64,000 nt of DNA from Paratinospora sagittata (lineage: Eukaryota > Streptophyta > Magnoliopsida > Ranunculales > Menispermaceae): the NCBI GenBank assembly GCA_035771175.1, contig CM069608.1, forward strand, positions 28,768,019 to 28,832,018. Direction: 5' to 3'. The notes beneath the pieces were generated by a model. That model was not told the origin of the DNA. It was given only the letters and a program-made list of their open reading frames with translations, and did no database searches. Position numbers and translations under genes: made by a program. Positions 43,350 through 54,318 of the stretch are shown here, one piece after another (positions within the stretch are counted from its first letter, which is position 1; each line of letters opens with the position of its first letter).

Positions 43350-45746
43350 TGTCATGACCGGCACAGAACCACCAAGTATACCCTCCGTCGATACACTCGG
43401 CGTTCCATTAGCCTAAACATAACATGAATCCTAATAAATTCATCCATCTAAACATGATCAACAACAATAAATAAAAATATTACATCTCCAAAATTACCAA
43501 ATATAAAATTCCATAAATCTACAAATTATACAAAACCATACACATCCCATATATGTGTTAAATATACATATACTAGGAGTTATCATGCACATAATATCAA
43601 AATACAAAAATGTACAACACCTACATCAACAAAATACCAAGGGAGTGCTTCGTAGTCAAGCCTTCCCTTTTCCTTTCCTATTCGAACCTGAAATGGTAAG
43701 GATGAGGTGTGAGCTACAACAAGCTCAGTGAATGTCTTCTACAAGTGGCAATATACATGCATTTATATAAAACATGGCAAGATCATAAAAGCATTTGAAA
43801 TAACATGGTAATGAAACAATATTATATACATGCCAATATGATGCATCATGTCATAACCAAGACAATGCATATCATTTTCTAAACATGTCAATGCAATCCT
43901 AACACCTCCTGAGCAAGGGCGATCAAAGGCTTGGTGCGTGACACGCGGCACCCGGTCCGACCAAAGAATACTCGTATTCTAGTAGGATTTTTGAGGTCGT
44001 GCAGCACGTAGGATCAGCCTAAGCTATCCTACCTATACACAAACCATAAAACCCTCTGCCAGGTCCACAACTGGGGATCACCACTAGACTTACGAGACTT
44101 CCCAAAGGAAATCACAACTAGGACACCAAACCAAATTGCTAACCCTATAGACTATGCTCAAATTCATTTCATGGAACATTAAAACATGTATAACTCTTAT
44201 AGATATCAATTCAAATTAGTTTATGTAATACAATGCCACATATAGAAAGCAAATGTAAAGGGAAATTCACAACTCGATTGGCTAGGCTTAGACAATCCAA
44301 TCCGATTAAAGAAAGCACAAGGACGCACCAACACAATCCTAAGCACCACAACCTCCAATTGGCCTCTTTGGGTTACTTAGATCATTTACAAAACCCTACA
44401 AATGACATGGTTCACACAATATTGAAAATCAGCCTTAAAGTGTGTCAAACAACCATGTTTAAACCTAACTACATAGCCAATTAAGATTCTAAAATAGTCA
44501 AACCCATGAGCCAATTCCATATTGCTCAATTTAACTATTTAATACTACATTAACCTACATTTAACCCAATTGAATGTAATAGGTTGATCCAACCACTATA
44601 CTACAAAGAATTCAATCATAAATAGGGTTAATTAGACTAATTTCATGTCAATTTGATCAATTGACATCAATTAGGCCTAAATCCTCAAATTTGGGCAAAT
44701 CCCTAAATTCATTGCAACTTTTCAAATTACATGGCCTAGGCCAAAATTGCACTACACCTAGGGTTTCCAACCATCAAGATCAGTAAATTGGACCACTATA
44801 CATCCACATTTACCCATCTAATCAACATACATCACATGCAAATCCAATGGCAAATTCTAAGTCCAAAATCCTAGGTTTAGGTCAATGCACATAACCACTT
44901 CAATTTCTTGCTAGAAAGTGGGGTTTTACCATCCGTAGGTTCCCAATGGCCTCTAATCATACATATATGACATGCAAGGCCTAACTCCTAAGTGTGTTCT
45001 TCCACCACCCTCCACAAATTTCAGAATTCATGTGTGGAATCACATCATTAGGGGTTGTTCTAGGTTAGGGAAGGCTATTAACATCATAAACAAGCATAAA
45101 ATAGCCTAAACATGAAAACCCTAGGTCAAGAACCCACCAAATTCGGGATTCATAGCAAACCCTAGGTCAAAAGAAAGCTTGCAAAACACACATGAAAGAG
45201 ATAAAAGGAAGAAAATGAGAAAGAAATGCAAACCTTGGAGGATTGTTGGGCAAAAATGCACCAAAACCCTAATCTTCTCTCCCTTTTCTCCTCCCCCCTT
45301 CTTTTTCTCTTCTCCAAGCTCTTTTCCCTCTTTACTCAATGTTCTAATGTGCAAATGAAAGGCAAAGAGGGTATATAGCAAGCCAAGACACAAGTGGGGC
45401 CCACACAAAAAGGTCTCATTTTTTGCATTTTTACCAAGGTGAAACGCGTTCAAGGTCCATGAAACGCGTTTCAGGGAATTTTTTTTGGCTTGGAAGCCTT
45501 TCGGCCAATGTGAAACACATTCCAACACCACTGAAACGTGTTTCAGTTTTTTGCTACACGGTCAATACACATCGGAATTTCGCGTATAATAGGTCGATTT
45601 CTATGTAACTCATTTCTAATATCCTTCTTCCCATTCGAGCACAAGACATGGACCTACGGAATCGAAACACGTACAAATACACACACCTATGCGTATCTGG
45701 GTACTCTACGGTCAAGATGACATCATCTTAAGGTATAGGCGTTACA
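43350..45746. mobile_element. Probable solo LTR, Tekay/Del-like
   Basis: Starts TGTCATGACCGG in the LINE and ends AGGCGTTACA. Contains GGTGTGAGCTACAACAAGCTCAGTG split near 43,705, the motif shared with the other chromovirus-like LTRs. Flanks TGTGA and CTAAT do not match, and the LINE does not continue on the right, so a rearrangement followed insertion or one end is wrong. Confidence 0.6.
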
Positions 45747-46789
45747 CTAATAAGGTTCATGGTGTCAGTTCATAGGTTTTAACCACTTAGATTTCTAGGT
45801 TTTGAAAAAATGGAAGGTAGAAATCTAGTCGTACTACGACATCGCATTTCTAGGTGGGGTTGAAAATAAAAACTGAAAGTTTAGTTTCTATTGTTCGAAA
45901 AACTACTCGTATGATATATAATTTCATAAAAGTTTATGAAGAGTCCAATGGGTAATTTCTCAAACTGTATCATTCCTGTGAAACTAGTACGAGCGATAGT
46001 ATTTCTAAGACATTTATTTGTGTTGCCTCTTAAATCTACATGTCGTAGAAACTTTCTAATCACTATGCTCACCTTTCGCCAGGACCTAGCGATTCTGATT
46101 ATCTTCCAAGTTCGCATGTCCCATTATGTGGGAACTTGGCGATAAGAGACATGACCAAGTCAAGGGGATTAGTGTGCGGTCCTTTTGCAGATCCTAGTGA
46201 GCAAGACAGTCTACGACTCGTATCTACTAGGTTTCCACGCTCCATACCATGGAGCCATAGCGATACTGGTTGTAGGTCTGTTGTTCAAAATGGATTGTTG
46301 CACACAAGGTCCGTAGGCTACCTCAATTCACGGGGTTTATTCTGTATTTGGTGAGTTTGACATGTCCCATAACATTGCAAACTCATTAATAATAGGAAAA
46401 CCGCTCATAACGAGTTCACCTACCAAAGATAGTCAGACACAAGGAAAACAATCATAGGTTATTCCCTAATAATTTTGAGTCAGAGATTCGACATGAATAT
46501 TTTTTTTTTGTAGGTTCTACAACAAGAGTACAAACTAGAAAATATTGCAAAGATCAGAAAAGTAAAGAGATACTGACAGTTCCATGCTTGGAGAGAAAAT
46601 TGGTGTGCTCATGATACTATTATAAATACCCACATCCCCCGGTGGTTGACTGCGGAGCTTAGAGCCCACTAGTGGATCTTGCGCTTGTTGCGATGACTGG
46701 CCCACGTTGCGATGACTGGCCCACGTCGCTCATGTTGGGGTACTAAAGAGTAACCCCTATCGTTGGAACGTTGTATGCACCAAGCTGTT
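45747..46789. other. Unassigned sequence
   Basis: Less AT-rich than its surroundings. A reading frame on the minus strand (45,881-46,117) is basic and begins MRTWKIIRIARSWRKVSIVI, which I do not recognise. A direct repeat GTTGCGATGACTGGCCCAC occurs twice at 46,687 and 46,706. Not the continuation of the LINE. Confidence 0.35.
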
Positions 46790-48144
46790 TGTTGCGAAAT
46801 AATTGTAAGTGCACAATATTGTTAACAAGTAATATAATGATGAATAGAACATCGTTCCCTCAGAGATTTGTAACTATTTTCTAGTTAATTACTAAAATTA
46901 TTTCAACCTAATCTTATCTAAACAAATATTAAAATTACTATGAAACAAATAAAAAGAATGAAATTGCACTAAATAAATTTAAATTTAATAAATCAATTAT
47001 ATCAAAACCTAGATTTCCTATTTTTCCTCACACTTCACTTGGATCTATTTATTTTTATTTTAGTAAATTAATTAATTTGAGTTGTTAATCAAGAGCCCTA
47101 TTTTATTTACAAGTCTCTTCCTATGGTCAAGTAAAAATATCTTGTCTAATTAAATCGCTATATTCCAATGTGAATTAAATTAAAACAAAATTCATTAAAA
47201 TCAAACTCTCTTAATGGTTACATATGTCATGCAAGTATATTCATATCTTACATGAACTCATGGTTTCCACATTTTGATCATATGTCACTTTAATCAAGTT
47301 CTAAATCTAAAATTCCTTTGCCAAGTTCATCTAGATCTAACAAATTAATCTAATTAATGGTCGGTTAATTAGAAGCAATAAGCATAGATTATAGCAAACA
47401 ACTCAAAATTAACTATAAACATCTAAAATTAAAATTAATAAATCCAAGGCTACATGTGAGTTCCAATCGTAAACCTAGAAACTAATCTACTCCGTGATAA
47501 AAAAAAAAAAAAAAACAAATATGTAAGGTTCAACATCATAAAAAAATTAAATATAAGAGAAAAGAATGAAAAACTCATAATGTATTGGCTTCGACTTCTT
47601 CACGTTCCTTCATCTCTTGCACTTTTTTTTTTCTATTTTTTTCTCACTTTAATGTGCTTCAAAATCCTCTCATAATGTTGTATTTAAACTTATGAAGAAG
47701 TTAAAAAAAAAGCATCCAATTCAAAGTTAAATTGGCCAAAATATGAAAGAAAAACCCAAACGTGTAAAGGTGCCACAAAGCCACTGTTGGGCGCTGCAGT
47801 TCCCAAAACATGTTATTTCTGCATTTTTAGCAAGGTGTGTGGCGTTGCAACACTGCAGCGCCCAGAATGTTGGGTTGTGCAATTTTCCTTCATTTTTACA
47901 CGGTTTGCTTGCCTTTTCGCACTTAGTTTTGATTTGTTTCTTCTCTCATCTTCTTGGGCACTTGTTCATCACTTTTATATCACTTTAAAATCATCTTAAA
48001 ACCTACAAAATTAATCGTGAACTAAGTGTTAGACTCATCAAAACATGTACCTAAAGTAACATATAAAACTGCAAAATTAAAATAAACTATACCAAAATTA
48101 TGACGTAAAATGACATAAAATATATGTAAAAATCCTACTTATCA
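46790..48144 (-). repeat. Third Athila-type LTR, diverged
   Basis: Starts TGTTGCGAAATAATTG and ends CTACTTATCA, 1,355 bp, the same length class as the Athila LTRs (1,369-1,375 bp). The outer part aligns loosely with TGTTCTTGAATTTATCGCAAG, and a GC patch (GCAGCGCCCAGAATG) lies at the same relative place. It is followed by the polypurine tract. Confidence 0.75.
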
Positions 48145-48800
48145 AATACCCCCAAACTTAGGACTTTGATCGTCCAGAGCAAAGGGAAAACAAACCTAAA
48201 ACACACCATACTACCATATTCCAGAACAAACAAAAATTTGGCTTGAAACCAATGGACATAACATGGCCTCAAAGATTGCATGAAAGATAACAACTTCTAA
48301 GAAAATTTTGAAAGTATGAAAGATGCCTAGAATTTCAATTTGACTCCAACCATGCCTCACCTTTGATTCTTAAAAATGTAAATACATAATCACTCACATT
48401 AAACCACTTATATATCATATAGATAAATACAAGCAAATGAAAAGCACATGATCACGAAATTTATTTTGAAATTGAACTCCAAAGGCAGATTTGTCGCAAC
48501 CCCCTCCCTTAATGTAGATTTCATACTACTAAGAATCAATAGGACTTCTATAAGTTGTAATGTAAGGCTAGGGTGAAAGGTATGATAAAAACACGTAATA
48601 ATTAGGCTCAAAACACCCTAATCATCTTTGATTATCTCCAACACATTACATAGAACCATAACCAATATAGCACATATACCCAAACCGAATTTTGAACTTT
48701 AACAACTCTCTCATTATTTTGCTTTCATTCTTTTTCTTTTTTTCTTTTCATCCTACTTCTATATCTTTTTTTTTTTTCATTTGAAGAACTACTACACCCG
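48145..48800 (-). other. Polypurine tract and 3' untranslated remnant of the third Athila
   Basis: AATACCCCCAAACTTAGGAC follows the LTR, then a stretch parallel to 1,039-1,700 of copy A (TTTGATCGTCCAGAGCAAAG, TAATGTAGATTTCATAC). It ends near 48,800 without pol, so only the 3' end of the element remains. Confidence 0.7.
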
Positions 48801-49221
48801 CATATTGGTGAGAGAATCACTCAGAAGGGTATAGTTTTGGCCCCTCATATTGGAATAAAAAGACTTGACCGAGGTTTTAAAAACATACCCATCAAGTTCA
48901 ATAATAGGGGTCCATTTTAAAGCGTCGAGCTTGTCATGACAAGTGGTCAGAACTCACTAGGCAAATCCACCAACCGTCCAATTATGATGCGGCATGTAGT
49001 GATGGCCTCCCGTCGTTCATCATTTGAAGGTTGCATCTTACACCGCTTCAACCTTGCTCTTTGCTACATTTTGAGAAAAGAAAATGGAAGAGAGGGTGAC
49101 GAGAGGTCTCCCCCTCCCTCACCCTTCTTATAGGTGTCTCCCCTTTGGGCGATGTTCCCCATAATTCATTTTTTTGTTTTAAAAAAAAAATTCGAAGACT
49201 ATGTAGGTCGTTAGATAGTGC
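48801..49221 (-). other. Leader or gag-side remnant of an LTR element
   Basis: Between the Athila scrap and the primer site at 49,222. On the element strand it would be the leader after the 5' LTR. No gag domain could be read. Confidence 0.4.
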
Positions 49222-49233
49222 GCTCTGATACCA
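49222..49233 (-). promoter_or_regulatory. tRNA-Met primer binding site
   Basis: The minus strand reads TGGTATCAGAGC, 7 nt from an LTR beginning TGTCACACCCCG at 49,241. It shows that this LTR is a 5' LTR of a minus-strand element. Confidence 0.75.
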
Positions 49234-49240
49234 AAAACAT

Positions 49241-49880
49241 TGTCACACCCCGCTGGTACGCTTGTCAGGCCATATACACTGAAATTCAACGCCCACGAGA
49301 TGTGGTGTGGCAATATGTCATGTACACAGAAACACAAATATCCAAGAGCCATTTTTTAAGCAAATATATATATATATATATATATAAGAGGTCCTTCTAA
49401 AAGGTGTTAAATATTACATTTTTGGGCGGGATACAAAACAGAAGGGCAAGAAGACTATGCCCCTAAAAAGAAAGAAAACAAAAAAGACCAAAAAGGGGAC
49501 AAGGCGGACTCCATCGCCTCTAGTGGGGACCTACTGGAAGAACAAAAATATATGTTCCTAGGTGAGAGAGGGTTGGCAGTCGCCCCTAAATAAGTCCATC
49601 CTAACACATCTTAGATCCCTAGAAAGATTAGCAACGTGGTAAACACAAAGCTCAGTGGATCAAGCATGTTAACATAGCTTATTTAAACAATAATAAATAC
49701 AGAACAGTAATCATCAAGCAAGCTACACCACAACAAGTACAATCAAGCATCCAATGGGGACAACCCAACCTTATGGCCCAAAGCATACAACAACTGGACA
49801 AACTATATGTAATATTATAAAAATCTGCAACCCTAGAATCCTACGGAGAAACAGATAGAGTAGGAAATACTAGAAAAAAA
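49241..49880 (-). repeat. 5' LTR of a Tekay/Del-like element, right end uncertain
   Basis: Starts TGTCACACCCCGCTGG after the primer site and has the AAGCTCAGTGGATC motif at 49,650, at the same distance from its start as in the other chromovirus-like LTRs. The outer end was not found. A TA microsatellite lies at 49,364-49,386. Confidence 0.55.
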
Positions 49881-49899
49881 GTTTAAGGGAAAAAATAAT

Positions 49900-50640
49900 A
49901 AATTTACATAATTTGTAATTATCATTAAAGTTCGTGGGCAATTTGGTAAATATTTGAAAAGTTTGAGGGCAAAATGGTAAATTTAAATCATGGGCAGAAT
50001 GGTAAATTTAAAACAAGGGTAAAGTGGTAATATTGCACCAAGGGCAGAATGATATATTTACACCAAGGGTTAAATGGTAAAATTACACTTGAGGTCAAAA
50101 CGGTAAAATTGCCTACTTGTAATTATTCGAACAGGTCAAGGGAAAAATAGGGGCAAAAAATTTTGAATTCCTATAAATAGGGGCTAAAGGTTAGTTAAAA
50201 TCATATTTCAGTTTAACTCTCTGAAATTCCAATAAGAAAAAACTCTGAAGACATTGCCGCGGGTATAACAATAAAGAGATTATAGCAAATTTAAGGTAGG
50301 AATAATTCTTTAAGTTCTTTTTCTTTATACATTTCTTTAGTTATGTATTATTCGTATTCTGTTGTATTGTGTGAGCATGAGAATAGAGTGTTAGTTGGCT
50401 CACGCTGAGAGCTAAATGCAACCAGAAAAGTTATATCTTATGTGGAAATATCCTATGCTGGCAAATTCATTATTATCATTAATAGTCATACTATTGAATT
50501 AATTGTTTTGCTTGTAATACTGTGATGAATAGTTTAATACATGTACTAACATTTTGTATAAAGCGTGGGGACTTCAGGAAGACCCATTGATCTTTTAACT
50601 CACTCTCTTACTATCTCTCAGGAAATTAGTCATGTTGCAC
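49900..50640 (+). repeat. LTR-like promoter region on the plus strand
   Basis: Contains a phrased array based on GGGCAAAATGGTAAATTTA (six or so copies, 49,930-50,110) and then a good TATA box CTATAAATAGGGG at 50,173. Downstream phrases (TGTGAGCATGAGAATAGAG, GTTAGTTGGCTCACGC) recall U5 sides of plant Ty3 LTRs. Ends not found. Confidence 0.5.
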
Positions 50641-50746
50641 ATGAGAGACGCTGTTGGTAGGGAAGAAAAAAAAAGAAGCAAGAAGATGCGACGTAGACGT
50701 TGGAAGTCGTCTATATATAACTTAACTTATATATATAAGTTGAATT

Positions 50747-50770
50747 ATTATATATATATATATATATATA
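50747..50770. repeat. TA microsatellite
   Basis: Pure TA run of about 12 repeats. Confidence 0.9.
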
Positions 50771-51717
50771 GATAAAGCTTATATCCTTCATATGTTAGAT
50801 CATGTAAAAATTGATATATACAGAGAAATAGAATCAATAAAATGAGAGGTAGCGGGATTGCATAATAAGCAGCTCCAACAACCATGTAATTATGTTTGAT
50901 ATATATATGTACGTAAATGAGAAATTTAATAAAGAGAAGTTTATAAGAAATTTGTATAATTATGCATTCAATTTGTGTATATGTTGACATAATTTTGGCA
51001 TTTTCATTGCTTATATTTGGATCATAAGAATACAAGTAGAAAAAGAAAAAAGAAAGGTATACAAATTGGGGTGTTACGACTAAAGTTGTATCAGTGCGTA
51101 ACGGTCTTCGCATGGGAACAGACACACCTAGGTGACGGACAAGTGTAACGAAAAGATGTGTTAGAAATGGTGAATCGTAGTGTAGTAACTTCTTGGTCAA
51201 GTATCGGAGAAATGGTGAATGACATACTATTATGGATGTATCTAATGACCATAAATATGTGTTAGAATAATTGGGGTAGAATGTTAGTAAAAGTTTGGTG
51301 GTAGAAAAGATTAGAGAAAGTAAAAACTAGAAAACAAACGTTAGAAATAAGAAGAAGAGATTGGAGAAGATGAGCTCTAGGGTTGCCGCTGGAGATGCTA
51401 GAAAGACAAAGAAGAAGGCACGGTAAAAGGTGACGAAGAAGGCACTGGAGAAGAGGAGACGGTGAAAGGGGAGCGACACTGTAAATGAGGAGACGAAGAT
51501 GGCGCTAAAGAGAAAAAAACAAAAAAGTTAAACTTTCGTGGCTGGGGTTAAAACCCACCATGTAACTGGGTGTTAACGCCCCAACCACTGCTGGCAGCAA
51601 CCCAACCACGGGTTGGGTACTGTCCCAGCCCGTGACCGGGACCACATGTGTGGCCAAATGGTCACACACGTGGAGCATATAAAAAAATAGAAAAAAAGAA
51701 AAGAAAAGAAATAGGTA
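50771..51717. other. Unassigned AT-rich DNA
   Basis: No recognised gene. A long minus-strand open frame at 50,748-51,200 is Ile/Tyr/Leu-rich and arises from AT-rich sequence. 51,560-51,620 has the palindromic phrase CCCAACCACGGGTTGGG. Confidence 0.4.
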
Positions 51718-51765
51718 TTATATATATATATATATATATATATATCTATATATCTATATATATAG
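51718..51765. repeat. TA-rich microsatellite
   Basis: TA run with three TATC interruptions. Confidence 0.9.
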
Positions 51766-52019
51766 TTTCAAACATATAATACAGGTTTAAACCACACAAG
51801 TGGTACTTAAAAAAACAATATTATGAGTCTTAATACATATATTTACCAAAACGCGACAAACAAACAAAGGAAATAAATAAAAGGAACAAAGGAACTGATA
51901 TAGCTCCCAATCAGAAAAACTTAAATTTTAACTTTATTAGTATAAGTACATATTTTTTATCTTGTATTGTTATGTACAACCATGAATAATGGGAATTAAG
52001 TGAATTAAAGATTTCAGTT

Positions 52020-52330
52020 TTGGCCATACTCTGGGTAGAATGGGACATTTAGAATATGTATTGGAATTAGAATTTGAGGAACGAAATTTATGTGACCCTG
52101 GATGGTAAGTAGTGGAAAAAGTAAGTTATAATTTGTATCATCTACCTCAACAGAATGGGACGGATGAGTTGGAAAAATACTTTTTATATCCTAGTTTTAC
52201 CACTTACTTGCAGATTAGGTAATGTTGTATACCAATAGAGTACCAATTCGATCTAACTTACAGAGGGAAAGATTTCAACAAAGAAAATATTTTGCAAATA
52301 CCTTAAAAATGTTTTAAAGGAAAATTGAAT
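52020..52330 (+). pseudogene. Degenerate Ty3 integrase C-terminal tail
   Basis: Reads TLGRMGHLEYVLELEFEE, then LYHLPQQNG, LEKYFLYPSF and FDLTYRGKDF. The spacing recalls the conserved tail after integrase in chromoviruses (G-x-V-A-Y-x-L, then H-V-S-x-L-x-K-Y, then L-x-Y-x-x-x-P). It is weak and broken; it could be chance. Confidence 0.35.
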
Positions 52331-52540
52331 TTTCAACGCTAAGAAAATATATGCCATAATTTTGTTTTTAACCACCTTCTATAAGTACATCAAGATTGGG
52401 AAAACTCCAAGACCCAAAACACCTAGAACTTAGGTGGAAACCTAAATAGATAAATGAGGATTTAATTTGATTATTATTGATTTTATAACAAAATATCGAC
52501 ACATACAAGAAGTCAAGGTAGAGCCGGACAAAGAACTACT

Positions 52541-52850
52541 TGTTGGCCCAGGTATGTTCAAGAGGGGAGGTGAATTGGACATTTAGATAATTAAAATTAA
52601 TCCAATGACAAATAATAAAATGCAAAAAAATAAATCAATTGACACAATCGATTTATAGTAGTTCGGCTATTTGTCCACATCTACTACCTAACCTCTGTTA
52701 AGATTTTCAAACCTCTTCACTAAGGGATTCTCTTACGGGTGAGAACCAAATCGTTACAACTTTTTCTCAACTTCCAAATGTAAGAATCACTGTTATACTG
52801 CTCAACTTACAGGCTTGAGACCAACCTACACCTCTTGACTTACAGGCTAG
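52541..52850 (-). repeat. Truncated LTR of the copia-type host element
   Basis: Starts TGTTGGCCCAGGTATG and follows the LTR at 14,119 closely up to CTTACAGGCTAG, where it stops. No primer site precedes it. It would be the 3' LTR side of the host element of copy B. Its left flank CTACT resembles CTAGT at the right end of the LTR at 16,301. Confidence 0.75.
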
Positions 52851-52922
52851 ATGAAGGTAGAGATTTCATGGCTACCAATTTTTTATCCATTTGCTGCATC
52901 ACTTGCCCTAGCAGTTATGTTG
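52851..52922 (-). pseudogene. 3' end of host ORF2, cut off by Athila copy B
   Basis: Read on the minus strand in the frame of ORF2 beyond the Athila insertion, this gives an Ala-Thr, a stop, then LLGQVMQQMDKKLVAMKSLP before another stop in the LTR stub. The coiled-coil-like character matches the end of ORF2 (NKLEQNH...). Joining at CTTGG restores a continuous frame. Confidence 0.55.
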
Positions 52923-52927
52923 CTTGG
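52923..52927. other. Target-site duplication CTTGG, left
   Basis: Matches CTTGG at 62,391-62,395 on the other side of Athila copy B; the same CTTGG follows copy A at 10,624-10,628. Confidence 0.85.
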
Positions 52928-54302
52928 TGTTCGTGAATTTATCGAAAGCGCACGACAGTCAAGTTATAATATACCGACAGTGAGTTGGGTTATCGTATCC
53001 ACAGGGATAGTTTACTTTACCAATTACCATTTTCACTAATTTCTAACTTTATCTTGCTAATCAAATGGTAGAGTTTCAATAATTAAAAGGCAATTAAAAT
53101 TTAAATCAAACGAATAGAATATGGGAGATATAAAGGATATATGAGAATATCTAGAGACTTGACTTCACCTAACCTTCAATCATATAACTTAGATATGTTT
53201 ATTATCAAATCAATTTCCTAGTCTATAGGTCAAAATCCGCACGTCTCCAATTCCCTCTCTCGAGTGCCGAATTAGAACGTTTCATCAAGAACATGATTCG
53301 ATCTCTCAATAAAGCCCTAATTCTCAATAACCCATTAAGTTTCATGATTTTCCTAAAACCTCATGAAACCTTGTAAACCTCTCGATTCTACAACTATTTC
53401 ACGTCATAATTCCCCTTATCCAACCTAAAAACCCTCTCTCAAGTGTCACCTTCCAAGTCTAGGTTCATTCGATTTGTGGCGAATAAACCAAAAGCATTAA
53501 GTGCATGGAATCATAAATAAACTATGGAGATTTCATTAATAATAAGCTAAATCTAAAATTAAACCATGACGTTCAGGTTATGATCCATCTCCTCTCTAGA
53601 ACAATAAATTAGTTCATCTTTTGAATGATAAAAACTCAAAATATGGAGAAAAACTCTAAAGTAAACATAATATCAAACTCTAGAACTTGGAACTTGAATC
53701 TTCTTCCTAGAAGGTTGAATCTTCGCGTTCTTCCTCTTCAAGCCGTCTTGTTCTCTTCTCCAATGTGTTCTCCTCCAAAAGCCCTCAAATTTGATATATT
53801 ATATGGGCCATAAGTCGTCGTGAAACATAATTAGAAAGTATAGAAATTCATCCAACTCGCAAAAGGGGTGCCCAGCACTGCGACGCTCCAATAGATGTTT
53901 CCAGCACCGCGGCGCCCAGTCCCTCATCATTTCAGTACATTCAGTGCTGCGAGTTGCGCCGCGGCGCCCAGAACCTCAACTATTGCGCCTGATTCGTGTA
54001 CTTGCCAATTTTTGCCTCTTTTTTACTTAGCCTCTGCCAGTTCTTGTACATGTTCCTTTCATCCAAATCCATGACTAATGCATCCAAACAACTACAAGAA
54101 AAAGCAGATTAAATTAATAACTCACTCAAATATAAATTAAATCAAATTTATTAATTAATCAACTAAAATAATGCATAAAAACCAAATTAATCATAAACTA
54201 ACAAATATATTAAAACTAACATAAACCTATCAAACTAATGCATGAACTGTCCTAAAATACACCTAAAACATGCTCTATAACTATCTAAAAATGCAACTAT
54301 CA
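52928..54302 (-). repeat. 3' LTR of Athila copy B
   Basis: 1,375 bp, TGTTCGTG to AACTATCA on the plus strand, the most complete LTR of the family here. It matches the partial LTR at 1-1,022 more closely than its own partner at 61,422. Confidence 0.92.
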
Positions 54303-54318
54303 AATACCCCCAAACTTA
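54303..54318 (-). promoter_or_regulatory. Polypurine tract of Athila copy B
   Basis: Identical to that of copy A (element strand CTTAAGTTTGGGGGTATT). Confidence 0.75.

Noticed and set aside
45121..45531. 136-residue minus-strand ORF
   Set aside because: Lies inside a probable LTR, is low in complexity (Gly/Glu/Lys run) and has no recognisable domain.
50748..51200. 150-residue minus-strand ORF
   Set aside because: Composed of Ile, Tyr and Leu runs from AT-rich and TA-repeat DNA; no domain.
52851..53039. Small membrane protein on the plus strand starting MKVEISWLPIFYPF
   Set aside because: It spans the junction of ORF2 and the Athila LTR; its first part is the antisense of the ORF2 tail.
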